From: MKUN01 sp964481425
GTDB taxonomy: Bacteria; Bacteroidota; Bacteroidia; Chitinophagales; Chitinophagaceae
Length of the DNA: 64,000 nt
Direction of reading: 5' to 3'
Assembly: GCA_964481425.1 (NCBI GenBank)
Contig: CAYZTM010000017.1
Location: forward strand, 31,547 to 95,546
The notes under the pieces were generated by a model. That model did not search any database. It had not been told where the DNA came from and saw nothing but the letters and a program-made list of their open reading frames with translations. The translations under genes and the position numbers were made by a program. This document shows, in pieces, positions 35,909 through 44,838 of this stretch (position 1 is the first letter of the stretch; each line of letters begins with the position of its first letter).

Positions 35909-36469
35909 ATGGCATTCAAGATATATACCAAGACGGGCGATAAAGGCAGCACCAGCCTTATAGGCGGGGTAAGGGTGTCGAAAAGCCATATAAGAATAGA
36001 AAGCTATGGCACCGTGGACGAACTGAACTCGTTCCTCGGCATGGTAAACGATATGGCCGCCAATGACACGATAAGTGAGTGGCTGCGGGAGATACAGGAC
36101 AGGCTGTTCACCATAGGCTCCGAGCTGGCGACCAGCCCTGACAAAGATGTGAAAATGAAACTGCCCGACCTGCTCGATACTGATATAAAATGGCTGGAAG
36201 AACGCATTGATGAAATGAACGATAGTCTGCCGGAGATGCGCTCTTTCATCATCCCCGGCGGCAACCTTGCAGCCTCTACCTGCCATGTAGCCCGCTGTGT
36301 TTGCCGCAGGGCCGAGCGTATATGCGTTATGATGCAGGAGCAGGGCGAGGCCGTACCCGGGCTTATTGTCCCCTACCTCAACCGCCTTTCCGACCTGCTG
36401 TTCGTACTCGCCCGCTATATAGGGCATATCAATAAAGCTGAAGAACTGCCCTGGCGGGCAAGAGTATGA
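35909..36469 (+). CDS. pduO: Cob(I)alamin adenosyltransferase, PduO type
   Basis: A 186-residue enzyme that transfers the adenosyl group of ATP to cob(I)alamin, making coenzyme B12. The ATP-binding start KIYTKTGDKGSTSLIGG and the motifs VCRRAER and LNRLSDLLFVLAR are typical of PduO-type enzymes. The family start suggests the ATG at 35909; an ATG at 35900 adds three residues. The short leader contains an imperfect CCCTTTAGGGG palindrome (near 35888). It lies 41 bases after the ABC ATPase gene. No cobalamin riboswitch is visible. Confidence 0.95.
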   Translation: MAFKIYTKTGDKGSTSLIGGVRVSKSHIRIESYGTVDELNSFLGMVNDMAANDTISEWLREIQDRLFTIGSELATSPDKDVKMKLPDLLDTDIKWLEERIDEMNDSLPEMRSFIIPGGNLAASTCHVARCVCRRAERICVMMQEQGEAVPGLIVPYLNRLSDLLFVLARYIGHINKAEELPWRARV

Positions 36470-36480
36470 TACGATCTACA

Positions 36481-36516
36481 AAAAAAGTCCCGCTCTTGAG
36501 AGCGGGACTTTTTTTT
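36481..36516. terminator. Bidirectional intrinsic terminator
   Basis: AGTCCCGCTCT at 36486-36496 pairs perfectly with AGAGCGGGACT at 36499-36509, with A-tract and T-tract on the two sides. It sits between the convergent adenosyltransferase and T9SS cargo genes and can serve both. Confidence 0.93.
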
Positions 36517-36532
36517 AATGCATCGCTGCACA

Positions 36533-39235
36533 CTATCTCAACAAGGTAACATCGCCCCTGTATAATTTCTGCGTACCGTCGGGCTTGGCAACGCGTATGA
36601 TGTAATTATATACACCGGCATCGCAAGCTTCACCGTTGAAGGTGCCATCCCAGCCCTTTGTATCGTCTATGGTATCAAATACCTTCTGGCCCCAGCGGTT
36701 ATATACCCTGAACTCAAGCAGGCGCTGGTATTTCATGTTGAACACTTTGAAAACATCATTCTTACCATCGCCATTAGGTGTAAAGGCCGAAGGTATGAAC
36801 TCGGTCATGGTATAATCTATGTCTACGAATACCCTTGCCGTATCCCTGCATATGCCAACCTTGTTCATAGCATATACAGTGTACAATGTTGGTTCATACG
36901 GCGTAGCCACTGGGTCTTTGATATTCGGGTTATCGAGGTATGGGGTAGGTGTCCAGACATAATAGAAGGCGCCATCAGCATTCAGTTGTATGCTGTTGCC
37001 ATATGGTATAGTAGTATTCGGCGTTACGTTGATGTGTACCGGGGCCGATGTACGTATCATGGCATCATCTTTCGCGATACAACCCACAGGGGAAGTAACC
37101 GTTAGGTGCAGCCAGTTGTATGCGTCCTGCTGGGAGAAGAACATAGGGTCTCTTTCATAAGGATTACCCAGCCAGTTGGTCGGCGACCAGTTATAGCTAT
37201 ATGTGCCTGCCGAATCCTCGGGTTGGATGTCCACATACAACTTCATAGAATCAGTAAGGCATACAACGGTATCCGTTGTAAGGATATTAGCTGTCGGTAC
37301 GGTGTAGGTTTGGATATCTATCGTATCAGATGCCTTACAGCCATCCGCAGTCGTCACCGTAAGTGTATAATGCGTGAGGTTCACATCATCCGAGTAGTAG
37401 ATGGGGTTCTTTATCGTCGGATCGTTGAGGTACGTAGCCGGGGTCCACTGGAAATTGGTGAGATTATTCGGGAAGAAAGTGGTCCTCATCTGGAAAGCAC
37501 TATGTGTGCAGAAGCCCACATAATCATCCAATATATCCACAGTTGGCACACGCAATGTTTTTACTTTAACCGAGTCCATACCGATACAGTTGTGCGGCGT
37601 AGCTACCGTCAGCGTATAGGCATAAGTACCTAAAGAATCGCTGTGGAAAGTAGGCTGTTGTATACTGCCATTGTCGAGGAAGCCTGTCGGGGTCCAGGTA
37701 AAGGTATAATTACCCTGTGGCGGATCGATCGTAGTGTTCAGTAACAAATTATCGTAGGCACATATAGCAGTATCAGCACGCACGTTCACTATCGGTAGTG
37801 GCTCGATGGATACAGTAGTAGAGCGTGAAACCGAAGGACAGCCGGGGTAACTTGCCGTTACCGTATATGTGGTCGTTTGCGTAGGTGCCGGCGAGGTATG
37901 TGTCAGGGTATCGGTAGAATCGGCCACCCCGTTCGTTGGGGTCCACAAATAACTGTAAGCTGTATCGCCTGTCACATGTAATTCTGTGGACTGCTGACTG
38001 CCTGCACAGAAGAAAGTATCCGGTGTCAGCAACTGCATCTGCAGCGAGTCCTGTATATGAAGTACAATGCTGTCAACCGGCGCATGTGTGCAGCAGTTAA
38101 TATGCCTGATGATCACTGTTTCCTGCGGCTCTGTCAGTGCGTCCAATATCGGGTTAACAGTGATAGTTGTAGACGTAGTGTAAGGCTGTATGATAACACT
38201 ATCTGCTATGAACGGATAGTCCACGCCATTGGTTGCAGTACCCGCTACTTCTATACATATCTTCTTACGTTGCGGTAGCGCAGTATCTCGTGAGAAAACG
38301 ATATCGGTAGGAGTACACCCTTCTACCAGGTAGCCTCCGTTAGTTGGTATAAAACCTCCGGCATTGATGCTAACTGTATCCACCACAAAACTGTTTTCCC
38401 TCAAAAATACCCCGGATTGATAGGCCTCATCACCGGTATTCTGAACAGCCAATTTTATATGGTATGTATCACAAGGCATCAATAATGCCTGCGCATCCAT
38501 TACAACAGTAAAGCCATCGAAAGCCACCGTCTGCCCGCCATTATTATCCACATAATATTGCGTGAATGGCGAACCTGGTCCCATGGCATTACATGCAGCA
38601 AGCGAATAAGTGTATGGTGGGCCATTGATGCTGTTAATGGCAACCGGAATATTGGTATTAGGTACCAGGGCTATATTCTGATTAGGTGTGAAGTTAGGCC
38701 CGGTTATCATAAATGCGAAAACATCGTTGAAACCGGAACATGCATATTCAGGATATTCGTCTGAGCCAAATACGTACTGGAAATGCAGCATGGTAGCGGT
38801 ATCGATGTTGGGCACAAAGTCGAAACTAAGTGCACAGGCATCGTATCCTGTGCCCCCGATGATTGCATTCAGATCCGGATCGCCGGGTGTGCCATAGATA
38901 TCCTGGCTTATATTGGCACCGGCCGCTACATTCGCCGGCCCGGCAATAGCTGCTGCAGGCCCAGTAGAAAGTATCACACCTCCGGGCAGACCCAGGTTAC
39001 TGTTCGTCGCCGTAAAAACACCATTATGTGTCCCCGGGCAGGTAAGTTGCTGATTATATACGTATACACCCGACCCAACGAAACGCGATACTAATTGTAC
39101 TGCGGTTTGATTGTTAGTGATGGTCAGCTGCGCTTTTACTGTACCCGGCACTATGATCGCCGACAGGATAGCGACCAAAGTCAGCACAGATCTTTTACAC
39201 TGAGACCAAAGCTTTGCCTTGTAAAATATGTCCAT
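36533..39235 (-). CDS. Large T9SS type B cargo protein with choice-of-anchor L domain
   Basis: A 900-residue surface protein. After a signal peptide (residues ~13-36) comes a choice-of-anchor L domain (about 40-290) with NLGLPGGVILSTGPAAAI and QYVFGSDEYPEY. Then follow repeated Ig/PKD-like units of about 75-80 residues, each with a W-T-P core (YLWTPTNG, FTWTPTGFL, FQWTPATYL, YNWSPTNWL, YVWTPTPYL) and a closing Y-x-LTVT-x-x-GC. It ends in a type B sorting domain (IPSAFTPNGDGKNDVF, VYNRWGQKVFD, YRGDVTLLR). Likely roles are adhesion or gliding, but the binding target is unknown. A terminator shared with the convergent gene follows. Confidence 0.92.
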   Translation of the reverse strand: MDIFYKAKLWSQCKRSVLTLVAILSAIIVPGTVKAQLTITNNQTAVQLVSRFVGSGVYVYNQQLTCPGTHNGVFTATNSNLGLPGGVILSTGPAAAIAGPANVAAGANISQDIYGTPGDPDLNAIIGGTGYDACALSFDFVPNIDTATMLHFQYVFGSDEYPEYACSGFNDVFAFMITGPNFTPNQNIALVPNTNIPVAINSINGPPYTYSLAACNAMGPGSPFTQYYVDNNGGQTVAFDGFTVVMDAQALLMPCDTYHIKLAVQNTGDEAYQSGVFLRENSFVVDTVSINAGGFIPTNGGYLVEGCTPTDIVFSRDTALPQRKKICIEVAGTATNGVDYPFIADSVIIQPYTTSTTITVNPILDALTEPQETVIIRHINCCTHAPVDSIVLHIQDSLQMQLLTPDTFFCAGSQQSTELHVTGDTAYSYLWTPTNGVADSTDTLTHTSPAPTQTTTYTVTASYPGCPSVSRSTTVSIEPLPIVNVRADTAICAYDNLLLNTTIDPPQGNYTFTWTPTGFLDNGSIQQPTFHSDSLGTYAYTLTVATPHNCIGMDSVKVKTLRVPTVDILDDYVGFCTHSAFQMRTTFFPNNLTNFQWTPATYLNDPTIKNPIYYSDDVNLTHYTLTVTTADGCKASDTIDIQTYTVPTANILTTDTVVCLTDSMKLYVDIQPEDSAGTYSYNWSPTNWLGNPYERDPMFFSQQDAYNWLHLTVTSPVGCIAKDDAMIRTSAPVHINVTPNTTIPYGNSIQLNADGAFYYVWTPTPYLDNPNIKDPVATPYEPTLYTVYAMNKVGICRDTARVFVDIDYTMTEFIPSAFTPNGDGKNDVFKVFNMKYQRLLEFRVYNRWGQKVFDTIDDTKGWDGTFNGEACDAGVYNYIIRVAKPDGTQKLYRGDVTLLR

Positions 39236-39626
39236 AATTACATTTTGCGTTTAGGTGGTTATGTGTTTACAAAGTTTATAGTTTAAGGGGTTTTGTAAGA
39301 TATGAAAAAACTTTGTTAAAAAAAATACCATATCAATAATATGCCATTATTTTATTATGACATACAATGCTACGTTTAGGTTGGGTTATTTTACAATATT
39401 TAATTATTCGGCAAAAATAAAAGGTTAACTGCAGGTAAATATTTCCCAAAATATGATATCATCCAAACAATTCTAACCATATTCCGTCCGAAAAACGATA
39501 AAATACCCGGCTGTTCAGCGAAATCATTGCAAAAGCACCAAAACAGCTTTTTTTTTCCAAATGGGTCAAATTTGCATCGTATACCCTTACTTTGCTGCAT
39601 AAATATCTATTAAAAAACAACCATAC
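39236..39626. other. AT-rich divergent intergenic region
   Basis: No gene is visible in this 391-base gap between the divergent T9SS cargo and CBM9-like lipoprotein genes. It is strongly AT-rich and must hold promoters for both. I found no sequence that fits both Bacteroidota promoter elements at the right spacing. Confidence 0.5.
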
Positions 39627-40430
39627 ATGTTGAGGCCTTTTTTCAAAGTCAGTGCAATTTTATTAGGCGGTATCCTCTTATCTTGTCACACTTCAAAGCC
39701 TACCGCAAAATCCATGTCGGCAGTTGCACACAGCATTGTTGTAGATGGCTATAATAATGACTGGCCCGATCCTTATCCATATTCTGATATCGATGCGATG
39801 ATCAGCTATGCGATAACTAACGATGCGAAGAACTTGTACCTAACAATAGAAACAAATAACCCTAAAGGCCAGCTTAAGATACTGGATGCCGGCATGCGTG
39901 TGTGGATAGATACCGGCGGGGCACAAAAGATGACCGCGGCGATAGATTATCCTGTCGTTAGAGAACATACCCAGATACCAACCGACCGGCTGGCCGGGGA
40001 ACATAGCAGTGGTGAGAACGACGAGGACACGCGCATACAAATGCGTGCGAAAAACTTTCTCGCAGATGCCAAAGAAATATCTTTTGAAGGGTTCAAAGAC
40101 TGTAACACCAGTTTCAATATTAATGCCACTAATTTCTGTAATATAAAAGTACGTATAGCTATTGATAGCGTATCGAACAACATGGTTTGGGAAGCTTCTG
40201 TCCCATTCAAAGCACTGACCGGCAAAGAACAAATGGACAGAACTGATGCAGGGAAACCTTACAGCATAGGTATTTACATAAATGGCTTTGAATTACCGGA
40301 CAGGGTAAAAAACATGGTCGCAAAACTGGAGGCTGACAGTACTAGTCCCAGAGGGCGCCGATTTGCACAAATGAAAAACCTCTTTACGCCCACCACCACC
40401 TGGAAACAATACAGCCTGGAATACAAATAA
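39627..40430 (+). CDS. Lipoprotein with CBM9/DOMON-like domain
   Basis: A 267-residue lipoprotein with the signal AILLGGILLSC (lipid Cys at residue 20). The mature part begins with IVVDGYNNDWPDPYPYSD, a pattern of family 9 carbohydrate-binding-like beta-sandwich domains (V-D-G-x-x-D-W), followed by NLYLTIETNN and RVWIDTGGAQ. These domains bind sugars or act as surface modules; the ligand is unknown here. The gene ends seven bases from the convergent MtfA-like gene. Confidence 0.75.
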   Translation: MLRPFFKVSAILLGGILLSCHTSKPTAKSMSAVAHSIVVDGYNNDWPDPYPYSDIDAMISYAITNDAKNLYLTIETNNPKGQLKILDAGMRVWIDTGGAQKMTAAIDYPVVREHTQIPTDRLAGEHSSGENDEDTRIQMRAKNFLADAKEISFEGFKDCNTSFNINATNFCNIKVRIAIDSVSNNMVWEASVPFKALTGKEQMDRTDAGKPYSIGIYINGFELPDRVKNMVAKLEADSTSPRGRRFAQMKNLFTPTTTWKQYSLEYK

Positions 40431-40437
40431 TAGCTGC

Positions 40438-41223
40438 CTATTGCGTAGCTGCCGGGTGAAACATCTGCTCCAATAGCTTATATAGCTCGGGGTGATGCTC
40501 CTCCAGTTCATGAGGGCGCTCAAAAAAGTATTCTGTGATGACGGCAAAAAATTCCGCATCGTTCGTAGCACCATAAAAATTAATATCCCTATCGCCACCA
40601 GCCTTCATTTGTGCGATCGTCTCATGTACATGCTTTATCCATGGAATGGTGTAGGGCTTGGACAGCAGGTATTCGGGTACGCCGTCCACCGCCCCGTCTG
40701 CCTTGTCCAGTAAATGAGCGAACTCGTGTATGGCCGTATTGCTGCCATCGTTAGGCTCACGGAAACTGGCCCTTAACGCAGGCTGCGATAGTATCATCTG
40801 GCCCTGCATAGCCCCGCTGCCTACCATGCCAATGATGTTACGGTCATCGCCTTCCTGGCTGTATTCTTTGTCGAAGGCCTTATGATACAGCAGTACCTCA
40901 TCAATATTATTATATCGCCAATCGGGGAACGAGAATATGGGTATGATAGCTGCAGAAGCTACGAGGAGCTTGTCCAGGTCTGTGACTACCACACCGCCCA
41001 CGCCAGTCACCGCGGTACGCGACAGGAAATCACGCAGCCGTTCTTCAAAAGCAGTCTTGTCTGCATCGCCAAGTGCCCTGTAAAATGCAACATTTGCCGA
41101 TAGCAGCGCTTTGGCATTTTGTGGTAACCTGTAATCATCCGCCTTCTCTTTAGCCTTCCTTTGGGCACGTATCACCGCAATGACGATCACGGCTACCAGG
41201 GAAAAAATAATTACTCCGGCCAT
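40438..41223 (-). CDS. mtfA: Zinc-dependent peptidase, MtfA family (M90)
   Basis: A 261-residue protein with one N-terminal membrane helix (residues 4-19) and a gluzincin-type active site HEFAH (H166, E167, H170) in the conserved IHEFAHLLDKADG of MtfA. In E. coli MtfA interacts with the glucose regulator Mlc; such a role is unproven in Bacteroidota, where these proteins are membrane-anchored. The length matches the family. Confidence 0.9.
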   Translation of the reverse strand: MAGVIIFSLVAVIVIAVIRAQRKAKEKADDYRLPQNAKALLSANVAFYRALGDADKTAFEERLRDFLSRTAVTGVGGVVVTDLDKLLVASAAIIPIFSFPDWRYNNIDEVLLYHKAFDKEYSQEGDDRNIIGMVGSGAMQGQMILSQPALRASFREPNDGSNTAIHEFAHLLDKADGAVDGVPEYLLSKPYTIPWIKHVHETIAQMKAGGDRDINFYGATNDAEFFAVITEYFFERPHELEEHHPELYKLLEQMFHPAATQ

Positions 41224-41247
41224 TGGATAAAGATAGTCGAGGCCAGA

Positions 41248-41280
41248 TAAATAAAGCCGTGCTGTGCACGGCTTTATTTA
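41248..41280 (-). terminator. Terminator after trigger factor
   Basis: A perfect 15-base stem, 41248-41262 with 41266-41280, and a TGT loop. It lies 30 bases after the tig stop codon and has A/T-rich ends on both sides, so it can act on either strand. Confidence 0.9.
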
Positions 41281-41309
41281 TTAATTAACAAAATACTATT
41301 GATCAGCTA

Positions 41310-42689
41310 TTAATGATGGTGGTGATGTGCCGCATGCGCATCGGGCAGCTTGAAGAACTCTTCTTCGGTCACCTCTTTTTCCGTAATGCTGAATTGTGCT
41401 TCGAGGAACTGGAACAATTTATCGAACAACAAGCGGCGGTAGGTCTCATCGAGTGTCTTCTGATCTTTGGCCACTTTCGCCATATAACCTTCCATCCAGG
41501 GCGCATCGTCTTCAGCATCCATGCCAAAATAACCCAGCACACGCGCTTTGATATCCTGGTCCACCTCTTCGCGGCTTACTTCTATCTTATTGTCCAGTAT
41601 CAGCTTGTCCGATATCAGTGTCCAGCGCAGCTGGTGTTCAAAGCTGCCAAACTCCTGCTCCACTTCCTGTTCGCTCTTCGGCTTTTCGCCACCTTCTTTC
41701 AACCAACGCTTCAGGAAGGGCACGGGCAACTGTATATTGGTATTGTGTACCAGCAGCTCATATATTTCGTTGTGCAGGCGATCGCGGGTAATGCGGTCAT
41801 ATTCCTTGCCCAGTTCCTGCCTGATGCGCTCCCTGAAGTCGGCCTCAGTGGTTATGGCATCGTTGGGGAATAGCTGCATATATAATTCCACACCCAGCTC
41901 AGCCGGTATCAGCAGGCCCACTTTGGTGATGGTAAGCTTATAATAGTTATTGGCTGCTTCAGCGCCTTCCTTCAAAGGCTCACGGAGGAAAGCATCGAGT
42001 TCATCGCCTTCAGCTACATCTGCAGGGCGGAACACCACGGTATCCTCTGCCTTTTTGCCCATTAGCTGCTCTGCAAGTTTAGCAGGCACTTTTTCCATCA
42101 GCACGGTCTCTTCTATCTTTTTAGCGCCCTCTGCTACATTACCTGCGGCATCACATTCTTCATAAGTGCAATACAAGATATCGTCCTTACCGGTAACTAT
42201 CTCCTGGTCTTCTACCTTACCATAGCGGCGCGTGATGCGTTCTACCTCATCGTCCAGCATCTTATCGGCCACCTGTACCTTATAGCGGGTCAGCGAGGGC
42301 TTGCCACTCAGGGGGCTGATCTCGAAATCGGGTTTCAGACCTATCTCGAAGGCGAAATCCACCTCTCCGGGCTGGTTCATGTCCAGGTGCAGGGGGGCCT
42401 CGTTCGGCAGCGACATAGGCTGTGCGAAGATGGCAACTTTCTCATTGTTCAGGTATTCCTCGAGCTGGCGGCCGGCACTGCGCAGCACCTCGTCGGTAAA
42501 GATGGACTGGCCGTACATCTTGCGGAGCATGCCCGTAGGCACCATACCCTTACGGAAACCCGGCACATTAGCTGTTTTTGCATATTGTTTCAGGGTTTTC
42601 TCAAAGGAGGGTAAATAATCTTCCTTAGCCAGTTTTACCGTTACCTTGTCGTGCAGGGCACCTATGTTTTCGCGACTTACCGTAGCCAT
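41310..42689 (-). CDS. tig: Trigger factor
   Basis: A 459-residue ribosome-associated chaperone. The N-terminal ribosome-binding domain contains FRKGMVPTGMLRKMYG (the family's GFRKGKxP signature), followed by a degenerate peptidyl-prolyl isomerase-like middle and a long helical C-terminal arm. The protein ends in HAAHHHHH, an unusual natural His-rich tail that might bind metal. It is preceded by a hypothetical gene and followed by a strong terminator, so it is probably transcribed alone. Confidence 0.95.
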   Translation of the reverse strand: MATVSRENIGALHDKVTVKLAKEDYLPSFEKTLKQYAKTANVPGFRKGMVPTGMLRKMYGQSIFTDEVLRSAGRQLEEYLNNEKVAIFAQPMSLPNEAPLHLDMNQPGEVDFAFEIGLKPDFEISPLSGKPSLTRYKVQVADKMLDDEVERITRRYGKVEDQEIVTGKDDILYCTYEECDAAGNVAEGAKKIEETVLMEKVPAKLAEQLMGKKAEDTVVFRPADVAEGDELDAFLREPLKEGAEAANNYYKLTITKVGLLIPAELGVELYMQLFPNDAITTEADFRERIRQELGKEYDRITRDRLHNEIYELLVHNTNIQLPVPFLKRWLKEGGEKPKSEQEVEQEFGSFEHQLRWTLISDKLILDNKIEVSREEVDQDIKARVLGYFGMDAEDDAPWMEGYMAKVAKDQKTLDETYRRLLFDKLFQFLEAQFSITEKEVTEEEFFKLPDAHAAHHHHH

Positions 42690-42817
42690 TTCTTTACTCT
42701 TTTTTAGTTTAAATATGCCGATAATGCTACCGGCAAAGAAATTTAGGGCGCGAAGATACGGATTTGGGGCGTATTTATGAATATTTAAAGCTTCTTAATT
42801 AAGCACAGGTCAAGCCT

Positions 42818-43789
42818 CTATTTGATCTCATATTTCTTAAGGCAAAAGTAATTTTTAGGGTAAGGCCGGGGCTTATAATCCGGGGGCAACTTCAATTTAC
42901 CGTCCCAATATGCTGCTTCCTCCTTTAGCCTTAACTGGTTATAAGCAAACCGGATGCTATCGGCTTTACTTATGTCCTCAATATTTAAAAAGCGCTGCCC
43001 GGCGCCTATCAAACCGCAATAGCTCTTTTTATCGTTGTTATATTTTTGCCGATCCATCAAAAAAAGCAGGCTGGAGCGCTGGAACTCGCATTTGTTGCTG
43101 AATTCACGCAGTTTATTGAAGATATAAGTGGCATTTTCATTTCTATAGTCAGTAACGTGTAATATCATGGGCATTATACCCATAGGGAAGAAACCAAGTT
43201 CATGAAATGTAGGGAACTCATATTTCCTGAATACCCACTTTAAGAACCGAAAAGTACTATCATCTACTTTTTGAAATATTGAATCAATTAGGGATTTTCG
43301 CTTCACACCCTTTAATGTATCGCCTTTTTCATCTATAGTATAAAACTCACCGCTGCGAACTACCTGGTCCATTTGGAACTGGGCTTCAAATCTTTGATAT
43401 AGAACAGGGTCGATCTTTTTTCTGTGTTCTGCGGTGATCGCTTTTATCCTGTTCGTGTCCATCCTTCTATAAACTTCAGGCGAATACCATTTGAGGCTTT
43501 CTATGTCATAGCCCCATTCGATAGCCTTTTCATACCATGCTGCTGATGAATCATATTGCTTTAACTTACTGTAGCTCTGGGCCACTTCCCAATAATATTC
43601 CCCCTGCCGTGAGGGGCCAAGGAAAGAGATGGCATCTTTTAGTATTTCTATAGATCTAAGCGTATCAGACTCATAATGTGCAAGATGGTACAGGCGATCA
43701 AAGCAATCGCATTTGGATTGGCAATTACCCTTTATGGCAAGGCATAAAAAAGCAAACAAAGCGCTTATATAAATAGAAACCCTCCGCAC
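42818..43789 (-). CDS. Exported TPR-like protein, unknown function
   Basis: A 323-residue protein with a signal peptide (SIYISALFAFLCLAIKGNCQ). Residues ~50-110 read as a TPR pair (EYYWEVAQSYSKLKQYDSSAAWYEKAIEWG). The rest is unrecognised and rich in aromatic and charged residues. I do not know its function. It stands alone, with the tRNA-Leu gene upstream on the same strand. Confidence 0.7.
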   Translation of the reverse strand: MRRVSIYISALFAFLCLAIKGNCQSKCDCFDRLYHLAHYESDTLRSIEILKDAISFLGPSRQGEYYWEVAQSYSKLKQYDSSAAWYEKAIEWGYDIESLKWYSPEVYRRMDTNRIKAITAEHRKKIDPVLYQRFEAQFQMDQVVRSGEFYTIDEKGDTLKGVKRKSLIDSIFQKVDDSTFRFLKWVFRKYEFPTFHELGFFPMGIMPMILHVTDYRNENATYIFNKLREFSNKCEFQRSSLLFLMDRQKYNNDKKSYCGLIGAGQRFLNIEDISKADSIRFAYNQLRLKEEAAYWDGKLKLPPDYKPRPYPKNYFCLKKYEIK

Positions 43790-43876
43790 AAATTAAAAAT
43801 ACTTAAAGATATCGGAGATCGCAAAAGACATAAAACGAAAAGCGGAGAACTTGTATGTTCTCCGCTGTCATTGCAG

Positions 43877-43958
43877 TGCGGGTGGAGGGACTCGAACCCC
43901 CAAGCCTCGCGGCACTAGATCCTAAGTCTAGCGTGTCTACCAATTTCACCACACCCGC
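43877..43958 (-). tRNA. tRNA-Leu (UAG anticodon)
   Basis: On the minus strand the 82-base sequence folds into a class II tRNA: acceptor arm GCGGGTG / CACCCGC, D-arm GGTGAAATTGGTAGACAC, anticodon loop CTTAGGA giving UAG, a short variable arm (TGCCGCGAGGC) and T-arm GGGGGTTCGAGTCCCTC. The discriminator is A, as for leucine. The CCA end is not encoded. A consensus promoter lies 12 bases upstream. Confidence 0.95.
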
Positions 43959-43969
43959 TTTGGGGACGG

Positions 43970-43999
43970 CAAAGGTAGCTAAATTTCCCAATCGAACAA
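43970..43999 (-). promoter_or_regulatory. Bacteroidota-type promoter of tRNA-Leu
   Basis: On the minus strand TTG (complement of 43997-43999), a 19-base spacer and TACCTTTG (complement of 43970-43977) match the Bacteroidota sigma-A consensus TTG-N19-TAnnTTTG exactly. The -7 element ends 11 bases before the tRNA 5' end. Confidence 0.8.
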
Positions 44000-44126
44000 C
44001 TGCAATAGATGTGTCCTGTAACTCATTCTGCAGGTCTTGTCATCTTCGTCCTGCGATTTTTATTATTTTAGTAGCCTGTTCATTAACCGATCATCACATT
44101 AGCTGATCAACTGACCACGTATAACA

Positions 44127-44837
44127 ATGGCCACAAAAGATAAAACAGCCTCTTTATTGGTAGTGGAGGACGAGGAAAGCCTGCGGGAGGCCCTGAAACT
44201 GAACCTGGAGCTGGAAGGCTACGAGGTGACCACAGCCGATAACGGCCCGGCCGTGCTCAAGCTGGTAAAAAATGAGTATTTCGACCTTATCATACTGGAT
44301 GTGATGCTGCCCGAAATGGACGGGCTCACTGTTTGCGAGACCATACGCATGCAGCATAATGATGTGCCTATCCTGTTCCTGTCGGCACGCAACTCAAGTG
44401 TGGACCGTGTAGAGGGCCTGAAAAAAGGGGGTGACGACTACCTTACCAAACCCTTCAACCTCGAAGAGCTGCTACTGCGTATCGACAAACTCATCATCAA
44501 GAACAAAAAGATAAATGAGCCCCAGGGAGTGGCCAATGTCTACGAATTCGATGGCTGCAAGATAGACTTTGATGCACATGAATGTGTGGACATCAATGGC
44601 AAGAAACAGGAACTAAGTAAGAAAGAGGCCGCCCTGCTGAAGCTGCTGATAGAGAATGAAGGCGATGTAGTATCGCGCGAACATATCTTACAGGTGGTAT
44701 GGGGCTATAACGTGTACCCGACCACAAGGACCATCGACAACTTCATACTCAATTTCCGTAAGTTCTTCGAGAAAGACAGCCGTAACCCCCGGCATTTTCA
44801 TTCGGTGCGGGGCATCGGGTACAAGTTCACGAGGTAG
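44127..44837 (+). CDS. OmpR-family response regulator
   Basis: A 236-residue transcription regulator. The receiver (1-125) has E14/D15 of the acidic pocket, phospho-acceptor D58 in LIILDVMLPEMDG and K108 in LTKPF. Residues ~140-236 form a winged helix (LSKKEAALLKLLIENEG, VVSREHILQVVWGY, TRTIDNFILNFRKFF, HSVRGIGYKF). It resembles RprY-type regulators of Bacteroidota. No histidine kinase gene is adjacent, so the partner is unknown. It converges on the secreted HExxH gene with one base between stop codons. Confidence 0.93.
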   Translation: MATKDKTASLLVVEDEESLREALKLNLELEGYEVTTADNGPAVLKLVKNEYFDLIILDVMLPEMDGLTVCETIRMQHNDVPILFLSARNSSVDRVEGLKKGGDDYLTKPFNLEELLLRIDKLIIKNKKINEPQGVANVYEFDGCKIDFDAHECVDINGKKQELSKKEAALLKLLIENEGDVVSREHILQVVWGYNVYPTTRTIDNFILNFRKFFEKDSRNPRHFHSVRGIGYKFTR

Positions 44838-44838
44838 T

